Positions 41,337 through 50,574 of a stretch of DNA of 64,000 bases are shown here, piece by piece. Under the pieces are notes generated by a model that worked only from the letters and a program-made list of their open reading frames with translations, made no database searches and had not been told where the DNA came from. Made by a program: the position numbers and the translations under genes. The stretch comes from Erysipelotrichales bacterium (GTDB lineage: Bacteria; Bacillota_I; Bacilli_A; Erysipelotrichales; Erysipelotrichaceae), in contig CAJTFG010000003.1 in NCBI GenBank assembly GCA_910575705.1, positions 62,001-126,000 of the forward strand, written 5' to 3'. Each line of letters opens with the position of its first letter. Positions within the stretch are counted from its first letter, which is position 1.

Positions 41337-42233
41337 GTGAAAAAATGGATGCTATCGATCTTGTTTTGTCTGTTTATCATGATCCTGTTTATGGGCGGCA
41401 CATCCGTATCTTATACCAAAGAAGCTCTGGCCATATGGTTTGAAAAACTAGTACCTTCCATGTTCATATGCATGGTCATGGTTCGTCTGTTTTACGACCA
41501 GCAATACTTCCCATTACTATTACGGCCTTTACAACGAGGTATACATTTCCTGTTCCATATAGATGCCGCCGGATTTTCCCTTGTTTTCAGCACGCTTCTG
41601 CTCGGTTTTCCTACAGGAGCCGTTCTCATTGATGAACAAGTAAAAAAAGAACGCCTTACCGCAGCACCGGCAAAGCGATTGCTTTATACGTGCAGCTTTG
41701 CGACACCGGGGTTTATCCTTTTGACATGCGGCAGCGTATTATACGGTTCCCTGTACGTAGGGCTCAAGCTCCTGCTCATACAGTGGCTTTGCGGCATCGT
41801 TTTTCTTTTGCTTACCAGAAAACAAGAAGTATATATAGAAGAAGAAAGAAAAGCGATCCCTCCTTTTCTCTCCTCTTTAACAAACGCCCTATGGGAAAGC
41901 GGGAAAACGCTTTATATGATCGGCGGCTATCTGATGCTGTTCATGACAGTTACTTCGGTCCTGATGGATATCATCCCAGCTTCTCTGGCACTGCCTTTAT
42001 CCATATTCAGCGAATTTTCCAACGGTATCCTTACCATCCATACGCAGCCGTGGCCTTTTCTTACCCAAATGGTACTAACAAGCATGGTTCTAGGATTCGG
42101 GGGATTTTGCGTACACATGCAAATTCTAGGTATGACATCACACCTGAATTATCGTTATACCGTCTATCTTTTCTGGCGGATCTTGCAGATGCTGTTAAGC
42201 GCCCTTTTCGCCTATCTCATATTTTCTTTATAG
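41337..42233 (+). CDS. YlbJ-like sporulation membrane protein
   Basis: A 298-residue protein with about eight membrane helices. LLLGFPTGAVLIDEQVKKERLT (about 93-114), CSFATPGFILLTCGSVLYGS (about 123-142) and MVLGFGGFCVHMQILGMTSHLNYRYTVYLFWRIL near the end match the nucleoside-recognition/gate-type fold of YlbJ, which Bacillus needs for spore cortex. ACAGGTG lies five bases before a GTG at 41337; upstream in-frame ATGs have no ribosome site. Its end overlaps the converging next gene by six bases. Confidence 0.8.
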   Translation: MKKWMLSILFCLFIMILFMGGTSVSYTKEALAIWFEKLVPSMFICMVMVRLFYDQQYFPLLLRPLQRGIHFLFHIDAAGFSLVFSTLLLGFPTGAVLIDEQVKKERLTAAPAKRLLYTCSFATPGFILLTCGSVLYGSLYVGLKLLLIQWLCGIVFLLLTRKQEVYIEEERKAIPPFLSSLTNALWESGKTLYMIGGYLMLFMTVTSVLMDIIPASLALPLSIFSEFSNGILTIHTQPWPFLTQMVLTSMVLGFGGFCVHMQILGMTSHLNYRYTVYLFWRILQMLLSALFAYLIFSL

Positions 42234-43031
42234 TCGAATATCACAATACAGAAAATTATGATCCGAAAAAGCCGATGACAGCACATCGGCCTGCATTGCC
42301 TGCAGGTTATCCGAATAAAAAATGTTATCAGGAAAACCAAAATCACGAAACGTGATAAAATGCTGATCCGCTCGATTGATGGAATGCATATTTTCAATAT
42401 CAAAAAAATCCGCATCCGAAAATATATTAAAATCCCCCATCAATATCGTGTCTTTTTTTCCTTTCAGATATTCTCCAATAAAAGCAACCTGCTTTTTGCG
42501 CATCTCTCGATCTTTATAGCTGACATGTGTGTTGTAAATATGCAGAACTCTGTCACCGATGAGAATATCCGCTTGTACCAAAATACGCGGTTCACTCATC
42601 CAGCCATTCGGTAAACGCATAGAAGATACCTTTATCAGCGGATAACGGCTTAAAATTCCCAAACCGTAATATCCATCTACCATCCACATACTCGGAAAAA
42701 AATAATAATACGGATACCCTGCCGCCTGCGCCATGCTTTTTACCATATCCAGCCGATGAGAACGCGATGCGTTTTGATCCACTTCCTGCAAACATACTAC
42801 ATCAACAAAAAGCGATGACATCTCTTTTGTAAACGAATCCAATCCTTCTCCCATATTTAATGATTTTATATTATATGTACCAACACGGATCTTTTGAACA
42901 GCCGGAGAGTCTACAACATTTTCAAATACTTTTGTATAATCGCTGATATGTACATTCCGAAAATAAAACAGCAGCAAAAAAGATAACAGCAAACATATGA
43001 ATGTCACAGCGATCCATCCCTTACGCTTCAT
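42228..43031 (-). CDS. Membrane-anchored endonuclease/exonuclease/phosphatase family protein
   Basis: A 267-residue protein: N-terminal membrane helix (about 5-24), then an outside DNase I-like fold. Catalytic landmarks: VGTYNIKSLN (about 50), VVCLQEVDQN (E, about 82), IYNTHVSYKDREMRKKQ (H), ILMGDFNIFSD (D and N) and FSDHNFLYCDI (D-H). The substrate could be a nucleic acid, a phosphoinositide or a sphingolipid; the sequence does not decide. Its position outside the membrane favours an extracellular substrate. Confidence 0.88.
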   Translation of the reverse strand: MKRKGWIAVTFICLLLSFLLLFYFRNVHISDYTKVFENVVDSPAVQKIRVGTYNIKSLNMGEGLDSFTKEMSSLFVDVVCLQEVDQNASRSHRLDMVKSMAQAAGYPYYYFFPSMWMVDGYYGLGILSRYPLIKVSSMRLPNGWMSEPRILVQADILIGDRVLHIYNTHVSYKDREMRKKQVAFIGEYLKGKKDTILMGDFNIFSDADFFDIENMHSINRADQHFITFRDFGFPDNIFYSDNLQAMQADVLSSAFSDHNFLYCDIRL

Positions 43032-43070
43032 ACATGTTCTCCTCTCTTACCATGTAACAGTATAGCATAT

Positions 43071-43098
43071 AAAAAGAACATGAACCGTTCATGTTCTT
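43071..43098 (-). terminator. Terminator of femAB
   Basis: GAACATGAA/TTCATGTTC with a three-base loop and T-run on the minus strand; the stop codon lies in the stem. Confidence 0.75.
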
Positions 43099-44357
43099 CC
43101 CATATGTTTGATCTTACGAAGGAAATTATACAGACGGTAGTATCTCGGACGCACAACATAAGTAAATTCTCCGATCAATTCTACTACCTTCCCGCCAAAT
43201 CCCCGCTTAAACTCATAAACGCCATAATCCGGGGCAGATTTACGGAAATCTCCGGAAATGCCGTAAAAATTATAGCTGTGATATCCATGTTCAATAGCAT
43301 ACTGAAACATATGCCATTGAAGCGCATAAGAGCCGTGAAAGCGCAGATATTCACGATATGCCCCGCTGTACAAATAAACGACTTCTTTCCCTGTTATCAT
43401 GAAGATCGCCGCTGCTAAAGGCAATACATCGCCTTGTTTTCGCAATTCTTCACTTTCTTTATGCTGTTTATGTATCTGTTGTAGCTGATCTTCGATATCT
43501 TTCTTTCGCTTATTATATTTTTTGCTTCCCGGCTGTTTTTCCAACAATTCCAATACCGTTTGCAAATCATCGTTCTGCTTTTGAATGTCTCTCTCCAGAC
43601 GCTTTTGATATTCCGCAACATCCAACTCAGCAAACAACATCTTCATATTGCCGGTTTTGCCAAAGGTAGCTAGTAAACTTTCATAATACCGTTCATCTCG
43701 ATCATCAAATTCTCTTCGCTGTGCCGTATGATCCATAATTTTTTTAAATTCAGCTAAATCCTTCAAGCCGCCTTCACGAATCGTAATACCGCTCTTTACC
43801 GACTTACGGATGCTCCAACGTGTCTGATGATCAAACTCTTTCAATAACTGATCTTCATTTGCCGATTCGATATCTCTCACAAACATCCATCCCGGCTCCC
43901 GATCGGTTCCGCTTCCTACCACACTCGCTTCATAGGTATAGCCCATATCCTTCATTTCGGCAATCAAAAAACGATTGTCCAAACCATCTTCCACCAATTT
44001 TCCATCAATATCCCGTTCCTGTAAAAGTACATAAGGATCCATACGGAAATACATACAGTTCAACGATCTCAAATACTTCATCAGAGCATTATGGAAAAAA
44101 CAAAGAAGCTCGGTATCGCGGTAATCGATATAAAATCCGCGCACAGCCTGTACATATGTCTTTCCTAAAAACACCTTGCAATAAGACAACATAACGGCTG
44201 CCTGCAGCCTGTTTTCTTTTTGAACACCTGCATAAGCAATCTGCCATCCGAGACGCTGACGAAGATGAGCCATATCAACGGATTGCCAAAAATTCTCATT
44301 CTTTTGCTGCTTCGCAAAGCCGTCAAATTCATCTTCTGTTAAAATAACAAATTCCAT
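43089..44357 (-). CDS. FemAB-family peptidyltransferase (interpeptide bridge synthesis)
   Basis: A 422-residue FemA/FemB/MurM-like protein that adds amino acids from tRNA to the cell-wall side chain. Two GNAT-like domains (about 5-145 and 150-235, 315-400) are interrupted by a coiled-coil arm (about 250-315, ERDIQKQNDDLQTVLELLEK). Family stretches are QTRWSIRKSVKSGITIREGG, VYLYSGAYREYLRFHGSYALQWHMFQYAIEHGY and YNFYGISGDFRKSAPDYGVYEFKRGFGG. The amino acid it adds is not evident. Monocistronic. Confidence 0.93.
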   Translation of the reverse strand: MEFVILTEDEFDGFAKQQKNENFWQSVDMAHLRQRLGWQIAYAGVQKENRLQAAVMLSYCKVFLGKTYVQAVRGFYIDYRDTELLCFFHNALMKYLRSLNCMYFRMDPYVLLQERDIDGKLVEDGLDNRFLIAEMKDMGYTYEASVVGSGTDREPGWMFVRDIESANEDQLLKEFDHQTRWSIRKSVKSGITIREGGLKDLAEFKKIMDHTAQRREFDDRDERYYESLLATFGKTGNMKMLFAELDVAEYQKRLERDIQKQNDDLQTVLELLEKQPGSKKYNKRKKDIEDQLQQIHKQHKESEELRKQGDVLPLAAAIFMITGKEVVYLYSGAYREYLRFHGSYALQWHMFQYAIEHGYHSYNFYGISGDFRKSAPDYGVYEFKRGFGGKVVELIGEFTYVVRPRYYRLYNFLRKIKHMGRT

Positions 44358-44624
44358 CCTGAATTCCTCCTGATACTATTTTACTAGAATTCCCGTATTA
44401 TGTCTTGCATAAACGTACATAATCGTAAATTCTATCACGTTTTCTTCAGATATAAAAAAGTACACCGCCATCGCGATGCACGCCCCTTCATTTAATACCG
44501 AAATCAAAAAATCATCTATCTGTTATTTGCCGCCAACGCACAATCCCATTCTTGATGAATAAAAAAGGCAAAAATCAAGCAATTTAATATGTTGCATCAC
44601 TATATCATCATTTAGAGATCTTTA
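44358..44624. other. AT-rich intergenic stretch
   Basis: Between femAB and the 26-residue peptide I see no convincing gene, RNA or terminator. The femAB ribosome site and start region occupy 44358-44380. Confidence 0.5.
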
Positions 44625-44705
44625 TTATAAAAGTGTTATGGCAGCCGCAACAGCTATTCCTATAAGAAGAATAATATTACCAACAAGTTTCTTTTTATCT
44701 TTCAT
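44625..44705 (-). CDS. Small membrane peptide, 26 residues
   Basis: MKDKKK followed by LVGNIILLIGIAVAAAITLL is a basic start plus one complete membrane helix. GGGAG stands about nine bases before the ATG and a TATAAT box about 60 bases before it, both on the minus strand. The form is that of small single-helix regulators or type I toxin-like peptides. No family is recognised; the chance that it is random remains. Confidence 0.5.
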   Translation of the reverse strand: MKDKKKLVGNIILLIGIAVAAAITLL

Positions 44706-44837
44706 TTGTCATGTCTCCCTTTCAGCAATTTATTATTCTATTTAGTGAATTAATTATATCATAATTATCCGGACTTATATGTATTTGCTTTTATTTTTTT
44801 CGTTTTTTAAATACTTTCAAAGTTCCATCGCATCAAT

Positions 44838-44874
44838 AAAAAAAGACTAAGATTTATCATCCTAGTCTTTAAAA
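44838..44874 (-). terminator. Terminator downstream of ppdK
   Basis: AAAGACTA/TAGTCTTT stem with a T-run on the minus strand, some 60 bases after the ppdK stop. Confidence 0.7.
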
Positions 44875-44931
44875 ATCATTTATTTCTTGTAATCGTAGAA
44901 ATCAAAGCGATCCTTGCTTTAAATCACTCAT

Positions 44932-47559
44932 TCATCCTTGTTTGATAGCCGCCTGCGCCGCTGCCAAACGTGCGATAGGCACACGGAACGGTGAACAAGA
45001 TACATAAGTCAGCCCCACTCTATGACAAAACTCAATACTCGTCGGATCTCCGCCATGCTCACCGCAAATACCGAGTTTGATATCACCGCGAGTTTTGCGT
45101 CCAAGTTCTACTGCCATCTTGATCAGCTTTCCGACACCCTTTTGATCCACACGGGCAAAAGGATCCTGCTCATAGATCTTCTTTTCATAATAATTGCTCA
45201 AGAACCCGCCGGCATCGTCACGTGAGAATCCGAATGTCATCTGTGTCAAGTCGTTCGTTCCAAAAGAGAAGAATTCTGCTTCTTCCGCAATTTCATCCGC
45301 TAATAACGCGGCACGCGGTATTTCGATCATCGTACCAACATGATACGTCAATTCTGCCTGTTCACGGGCAATGATATCGTCTGCCACATGCGTTACGATA
45401 TTTTTAACAAATACAAGTTCGCTCTTATCACCGATCAGCGGAATCATGATTTCCGGAACGATCTTCCATTCCGGATGTCTTTTATTTACCGCGATCGCCG
45501 CCTGAATAACAGCGGTCGTCTGCATTTCCGCAATTTCCGGATAAGAAATCGCAAGACGGCATCCGCGATGTCCCATCATCGGGTTAAATTCATGCAGTCC
45601 GCTGATAACCGTTTCCAATTCGCTTCGCTCTATTTTCATCTCTTCTGCGAGCTGTTCAATATCACTGGAATTTGTTGGAAGGAATTCATGCAAAGGCGGG
45701 TCCAAATAACGAATGGTGACCGGACGGCCTTCCATCGCTTCATAGATGCCTTCAAAATCGCTCTGCTGCATCGGCAATATCTTTGCCAGTGCTGTACGTC
45801 TTTGATCTTCTGTTTTTGAAACGATCATCTCACGTACGGCTTTAATGCGATCTCCTTCAAAGAACATATGCTCGGTCCTTACCAAACCGATACCCTCTGC
45901 TCCGAATTTTACCGCCTGTACCGCATCTTTCGGTGTATCCGCATTTGTTCTGACTTTCAAAACACGCGTTTCATCCGCCCATTTCATGAAGCGGTCAAAA
46001 TCTCCGGAAATTTCGGCAGGAACCGTCTTCACAGCTTCCCCGTACACCTTTCCCGTTGACCCATCCAAAGAGATGAAATCACCGCGGCGATACTCTTTTC
46101 CACTGATCGTAAAATATCCTTCTTCTTCATGTATATCGATACTGCCGCAACCGGATACACAGCATGTTCCCATACCGCGGGCAACAACTGCCGCATGAGA
46201 AGTCATACCACCGCGTACGGTTAAGATACCTTCCGATACGTGCATACCTTCAATATCTTCCGGTGATGTTTCCAAACGCACTAACACGACTTTCTGTCCT
46301 TGCTGCGTTTTTTCGATCGCCTCTTCGGCAGAGAATACGATCTGCCCGCAGGCAGCACCCGGAGAAGCAGGAAGAGCAGTCGCAATTACCTTCGCTTCCT
46401 TCAGCGCCTTATCATCAAAGCGAGGATGAAGCAGAGAATCCAACTGTTTCGGTTCCACCATCATCAGCGCTTCTTCTTTCGTGATCATATGTTCATCTAC
46501 CATATCGCAGGCGATCTTAAGAGCCGCCGCTGCCGTACGTTTTCCATTACGTGTCTGCAGCATGAATAAATTTCCTTTTTCAATGGTAAATTCCATATCC
46601 TGCATATTCTTATAATGCTTTTCCAAGCGTCCGCATATCGCCACAAACTTTTCATATGCCTGCGGTGCGATCTCTTTCAGCTGATCGATCGTCTGCGGAG
46701 TACGGATACCGGCAACCACATCTTCTCCCTGCGCATTCATTAGGAATTCCCCATATAGTTTATTTTCACCAGTACTTGGATTTCTCGTAAAGGCAACCCC
46801 CGTACCGCAGTCATTTCCCATATTACCGAATACCATCATCTGCACGTTGACAGCTGTGCCCCAGCTGCTTGGAATGTCATTCATCTTACGGTAGAAAATA
46901 GCGCGCTGATTATTCCAAGAGCGGAACACCGCCTCCACGGCACGGATCAGCTGATCGCTAGGGTCAGATGGGAAATCTTCATGCAGAGATTCTTTGTAGA
47001 ACGTTTTAAAACGTACGACAAGATCTTTCAGATCATCTGCATCTAATTCCGTATCCAGTTCCACACCTTTTGCTTTTTTTACCTCTTCGATGATAACTTC
47101 AAATTTTGATTTATCCAGTTCCATAACGACATCGGAGAACATTTGAATAAAGCGACGATAAGAATCATATGCAAAGCGCTCATTTTGCGTAAGTTCGGCG
47201 ATCCCCTTTACCACTTCATCATTTAAACCAAGATTCAGGATAGTATCCATCATTCCCGGCATGGAAGCACGTGCACCGGAACGTACAGATACCAGCAATG
47301 GATTAGCGGGATCTCCGAATTTTTTATTAGCTTGCTCTTCCAAGGTCTTCAAATAAGCAAAAATCTCATCATGAATCCCCTGATTGATCGTCTCTCCATC
47401 TGCATAGTACTGATTGCATGCTTCTGTAGTTACGGTAAAGCCATATGGCACCGGCATTCCAAGATTCATCATTTCTGCCAGATTAGCACCTTTTCCCCCC
47501 AGAAGTTCACGCATATTTTCATTTCCTTCTGAAAATAGATATACATACTTTTTACTCAT
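44932..47559 (-). CDS. ppdK: Pyruvate, phosphate dikinase
   Basis: PPDK interconverts pyruvate, ATP and phosphate with PEP, AMP and pyrophosphate; in anaerobes it often works in glycolysis. The 875-residue protein shows GGKGANLAEM at the start, ATP-grasp domain with QTRNGKRTAAAALKIA, the phosphohistidine site ILTVRGGMTSHAAVVARGMGTCCVSG (His about 454), and the TIM barrel with GAEGIGLVRTEHMFF, HEFNPMMGHRGCRL and FGTNDLTQMTFGFSRDD, ending in CGEHGGDPTS. AAGGAGG precedes the ATG and a perfect cre box stands 19 bases upstream. Confidence 0.97.
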   Translation of the reverse strand: MSKKYVYLFSEGNENMRELLGGKGANLAEMMNLGMPVPYGFTVTTEACNQYYADGETINQGIHDEIFAYLKTLEEQANKKFGDPANPLLVSVRSGARASMPGMMDTILNLGLNDEVVKGIAELTQNERFAYDSYRRFIQMFSDVVMELDKSKFEVIIEEVKKAKGVELDTELDADDLKDLVVRFKTFYKESLHEDFPSDPSDQLIRAVEAVFRSWNNQRAIFYRKMNDIPSSWGTAVNVQMMVFGNMGNDCGTGVAFTRNPSTGENKLYGEFLMNAQGEDVVAGIRTPQTIDQLKEIAPQAYEKFVAICGRLEKHYKNMQDMEFTIEKGNLFMLQTRNGKRTAAAALKIACDMVDEHMITKEEALMMVEPKQLDSLLHPRFDDKALKEAKVIATALPASPGAACGQIVFSAEEAIEKTQQGQKVVLVRLETSPEDIEGMHVSEGILTVRGGMTSHAAVVARGMGTCCVSGCGSIDIHEEEGYFTISGKEYRRGDFISLDGSTGKVYGEAVKTVPAEISGDFDRFMKWADETRVLKVRTNADTPKDAVQAVKFGAEGIGLVRTEHMFFEGDRIKAVREMIVSKTEDQRRTALAKILPMQQSDFEGIYEAMEGRPVTIRYLDPPLHEFLPTNSSDIEQLAEEMKIERSELETVISGLHEFNPMMGHRGCRLAISYPEIAEMQTTAVIQAAIAVNKRHPEWKIVPEIMIPLIGDKSELVFVKNIVTHVADDIIAREQAELTYHVGTMIEIPRAALLADEIAEEAEFFSFGTNDLTQMTFGFSRDDAGGFLSNYYEKKIYEQDPFARVDQKGVGKLIKMAVELGRKTRGDIKLGICGEHGGDPTSIEFCHRVGLTYVSCSPFRVPIARLAAAQAAIKQG

Positions 47560-47577
47560 CCATCGTTCCTCCTTGTA

Positions 47578-47591
47578 TGTAATCGGTTACA
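47578..47591. promoter_or_regulatory. CcpA cre box before ppdK
   Basis: TGTAATCGGTTACA matches the cre consensus in full and is the exact reverse complement of the site at 76-89. It lies between the ppdK ribosome site and TATAAT boxes at about 47595-47610, in a position that would block or stall transcription. Confidence 0.7.
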
Positions 47592-47654
47592 ATTATACAC
47601 GATTATTATACATGATTTCCCGTCTTTTTCCTAGAGCTGTCGGATATTTCTATA

Positions 47655-48512
47655 TTATTTTTTCCTGCGTAGCCAGATCAGAAAAAGAAAAAGCAAAGCT
47701 GTCGCAAGAAGGATAAAAATATTGCCAAAGTTATTACAGAACACATCTCCATAGTGAAAATCAAGGCCGAAGTTTATACGAAACGCTTCCAGCTGCTGGG
47801 AAGGAAGTCCATAAAATATGCGTTCCATCGGATCCGCCATCATCGCTCTGCGCAACAACGCGGCTCCGTGAGAAGGCGGAAATAAGCGAATCAATGTCTG
47901 CAGCGTCTGTGGCAAGGCACCGATCGGAACATAGATCCCCATCAGAAAACCGGATAGTGTCCCAATGATCGTCGTAATATTGGAAAAGGCATGCGTACTA
48001 TGGAAAAAAGAAAGGATAAAATATAAGATGCTGACACAGTACAAAATATCTATGCATAAAATACCGGCGATTTGGAAAAAAGTCGACCATGATATCCATC
48101 TGCCGCCATAATAAGTGATATATAATTCCGCAATGACCAATGTAACCATGCATACGAGAAAGGTGATCAGAAACGTAGACAAAAAATATGCCGCGATCAT
48201 ATGGTCCTTTTTCAAGGGCGTAATCATAAAATCATCGAAGATGCGGCGGCTGCGATCTTCTATGATGATCTCCATCACACTTAACGATGTCGTGAGACAA
48301 ACGGTACCCAAAGTTCCTGCCATGATCCATGTATCACTCAATTCTCTTGCCTGTTCTCCCAAAGTTTCCCGCAAAGGCCGGATCATAAAATCTCCCAAAA
48401 AAGCAACATACAGTCCTAATACGACAAAGACCGCCATCAAAGAAAAGAAAACCGCACTTTTATCTTTAAAGAACAGCAGCATATTTCGTTTCACCAGCAT
48501 CCATATCATCAT
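47655..48512 (-). CDS. ABC-2 type transporter permease
   Basis: A 285-residue protein with six membrane helices in the ABC-2 pattern: the first (about 20-42, SAVFFSLMAVFVVLGLYVAFL), a loop with RPLRETLGEQARELSDTWIMAGTLGT, then five more. The motif GIYVPIGALPQTLQTLIRLFPPSHGAALLRRAM near residue 215 is typical of DrrB-like drug or lipid exporters. It overlaps the end of the ATPase gene by 47 bases. GGAAGG sets the ATG at 48512. Substrate unknown. Confidence 0.9.
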   Translation of the reverse strand: MMIWMLVKRNMLLFFKDKSAVFFSLMAVFVVLGLYVAFLGDFMIRPLRETLGEQARELSDTWIMAGTLGTVCLTTSLSVMEIIIEDRSRRIFDDFMITPLKKDHMIAAYFLSTFLITFLVCMVTLVIAELYITYYGGRWISWSTFFQIAGILCIDILYCVSILYFILSFFHSTHAFSNITTIIGTLSGFLMGIYVPIGALPQTLQTLIRLFPPSHGAALLRRAMMADPMERIFYGLPSQQLEAFRINFGLDFHYGDVFCNNFGNIFILLATALLFLFLIWLRRKK

Positions 48513-49422
48513 GGCAATCACCACCTTCCATCAGCGTTAAAAAAGCATCATCAAGCGTTCCGCTTTCATATTCAAACCCGGAAATAAACTTCTCTGTACG
48601 CTTTAATACGGAAAGCGCATGCATGCTGTCAGATGTCCACACATCCAGATGATCGATATGATCGACATAAGCGATACGGATGCTTTGCAGCTGTTTTTTC
48701 AACTGTGATAAAGCAGAAGAATAAAGATGAAGCCGGTTTTTAGCATATGTATCCCGAATATGCTTCGGTGTCCCCTGAGCGATGATACGTCCCTCTTTCA
48801 ACACACACAAGGCATCCGCCTGTTTTGCTTCCTCCAAATAATGCGTTGTTAAAAATACGGTCATCTTCTTTTCATTTTGCAGATGATGGATCATTGACCA
48901 AATCTGAGCACGGCTGGAAAGATCCAAACCGGTCGTAGGCTCATCCAGTATAAGGATATTCGGATCAGCAAGCAAAGCTCTTGCAATATCTACACGGCGG
49001 CGCTGTCCCCCGGAAAGCGTGGCTGTCGTCTGGTGCAAAATATCCCGCAGTCCAACCATCGCATCCAACTCGTCAATCCGCTGTTGAACATGATGATGAA
49101 ACAGCTGGTAACAACTGCCTCGGCTTCGCAGATTTTCCTCGACACTCAACAAATCATCCAACATACTGTTTTGAAAAACAACACCGATCTTTTGGCATAT
49201 CGCCGCATCCTGCTTCCCCGCGGTATATCCACCGATTTTCACGATCCCTCTATCCGCTTTGCGCAATGTACATAAAATATCGATCAGCGTCGACTTTCCT
49301 GCCCCGTTTTGTCCTAATAGCGCAAACATCGAAGACTCTTCAACACCAAAACTCACACCTTTCAGCGCTTGTTTGCTGCCATATGCTTTCGATACACCGC
49401 AAACCTCTATACCATAGTTCAT
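48466..49422 (-). CDS. ABC transporter ATP-binding protein (DrrA-like)
   Basis: A 318-residue ATPase: Walker A GQNGAGKST (about 36-44), Q-loop VVFQNSMLDDLLSVEENL, signature LSGGQRRRVDIARALLADP (about 135-153), Walker B ILILDEPTTGLDL and the H-loop TTHYLEEAKQAD. The C-terminal 90 residues are the extra domain of DrrA-type proteins. It forms a two-gene exporter with the permease that follows. Confidence 0.95.
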   Translation of the reverse strand: MNYGIEVCGVSKAYGSKQALKGVSFGVEESSMFALLGQNGAGKSTLIDILCTLRKADRGIVKIGGYTAGKQDAAICQKIGVVFQNSMLDDLLSVEENLRSRGSCYQLFHHHVQQRIDELDAMVGLRDILHQTTATLSGGQRRRVDIARALLADPNILILDEPTTGLDLSSRAQIWSMIHHLQNEKKMTVFLTTHYLEEAKQADALCVLKEGRIIAQGTPKHIRDTYAKNRLHLYSSALSQLKKQLQSIRIAYVDHIDHLDVWTSDSMHALSVLKRTEKFISGFEYESGTLDDAFLTLMEGGDCHDDMDAGETKYAAVL

Positions 49423-49555
49423 ATCCTCACCCTGCTACAGTATAAAAAAATACCCGCCTACATATTCGAAAAAGAATTCGACAAATTATTCTCTCATCCG
49501 CACTTTCCGAGTTTGTTTGTCTTTGCTATAATAAAAAAAGAAAGGTGGATGCCTT

Positions 49556-49888
49556 ATGTCCTCTAGCAAAGAATACGTTTCCTATATTTTAGAACAGCTT
49601 CATGATCTGGAAGGAATCACCTGTCGTTCCATGATGGGGGAATACATCATCTATTACAAAACAAAGATCGCCGCTTATATATGCGATGACCGGTTCCTCG
49701 TAAAACCGGTAGAATCTGCCAAAAGACTTTTGCCTCATGCCGTTTATGAACCTCCGTATCCGGGAGCAAAAGATATGCTTTTAGTAGAAGACATCGATAA
49801 CCGTGAATTCTTATGCGATCTATTGGAAGCGATGTATGATGAACTGCCGATGCCAAAACCGAAGAAAAAGAAAAAAAGCGATTCATAG
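49556..49888 (+). CDS. TfoX/Sxy N-terminal domain protein
   Basis: A 110-residue protein with the TfoX N-terminal domain: SYILEQLHDLEGITCRSMMGEYIIYYKTKIAAYICDDRFLVKPV ... YPGAKDMLLVEDIDNREFLCDLLEAMYDELP. The end is Lys-rich (KPKKKKKSDS). Full TfoX/Sxy proteins regulate competence in Gammaproteobacteria; stand-alone N domains in Firmicutes are uncharacterised. AAAGGTGG precedes the ATG and a TATAAT box lies at about 49528. Confidence 0.88.
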   Translation: MSSSKEYVSYILEQLHDLEGITCRSMMGEYIIYYKTKIAAYICDDRFLVKPVESAKRLLPHAVYEPPYPGAKDMLLVEDIDNREFLCDLLEAMYDELPMPKPKKKKKSDS

Positions 49889-49931
49889 CTTTTTCCCATG
49901 TCCGTGTATGTGAACATCATTTTTATAATAC

Positions 49932-50005
49932 AAAGACGCCGATATCAGAAACTTAAAAGTCATAGGATGAAGATCCTCGTCACAATAAGAACTTGAAGCG
50001 TCTTT
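49932..50005. other. Long inverted repeat (74 nt) between tfoX and the cassette array
   Basis: AAAGACGC (49932-49939) pairs with GCGTCTTT (49998-50005); inside is a second small hairpin AGGAT-GAAG-ATCCT. T-rich on both outer edges, so it can work as a terminator in either direction, or be a small structured RNA or the left boundary of the array. Confidence 0.5.
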
Positions 50006-50069
50006 TTATATCCTCAATCATTCCTTTCCCACCAGAACCTTTTCTGGTTTCTCTTAGGATTTCTACATT

Positions 50070-50312
50070 GAGCCGGACGCTGATAAGAATGTACAAGACT
50101 GGCTAGATGGTCCATACAAGCATAGCCAGGGCCTGTAGGTCCAAAAAAGTGAAGATTGGTAACAGGAGTAGAACCAACAGGAAGCAGATACCAAAGGTTT
50201 GTATTATCCACCCCTACAAAGTGCAAGGTATTGATATGACTGCCTGCTGTAACGCCTCCAGTACAATTACCGCATGCAATAACAACCGTTTGATATCCTA
50301 CAGAAATCGTGC
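50070..50312 (-). pseudogene. Cassette 1 of the silent C-terminal cassette array
   Basis: On the minus strand it runs from the 11-bp start core (50302-50312) to the 17-bp end core (50070-50086), 243 bp. It encodes STISVGYQTVVIACGNCTGG ... PVGSTPVTNLHFFGPTGPGY ... HSYQRPA. It is a close copy of cassette 3 (same length, scattered changes, about half of them altering amino acids). There is no start codon at the left edge. Unlike the others, the frame runs on after YQRPA for 17 more residues (QCRNPKRNQKRFWWERN...), because the sequence after the core is different. Confidence 0.7.
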
Positions 50313-50538
50313 TATAGCTGATCCAAGTACTTGGGATTGATGATGCTATATCCTACCTTTTTCTATATCATAACAGAAAACATAGATAGTATCCTTAACA
50401 ATATATGAAAACTATTATATAGGAAGATCGAATATATCGTTTGATTAAATCTTGTATATAAAATAATTCTATATAAAAACATTACAAACTACTGCATACC
50501 AAATACGTAATATTCTTTTCCCTCTGTATCTTATATAC

Positions 50539-50560
50539 AACTATGATATATACCATAGTT
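50539..50560. repeat. AACTATG/CATAGTT inverted repeat after cassette 2
   Basis: AACTATGATATATACCATAGTT, with 7-base arms. An identical copy follows cassette 4 at 51452-51473 and a decayed one follows cassette 3 at about 51012-51033. On the minus strand it lies 10-20 bases past the YQRPAL stop codon, so it is part of the repeating unit. Confidence 0.75.
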
Positions 50561-50574
50561 TCCTAACATTTACA

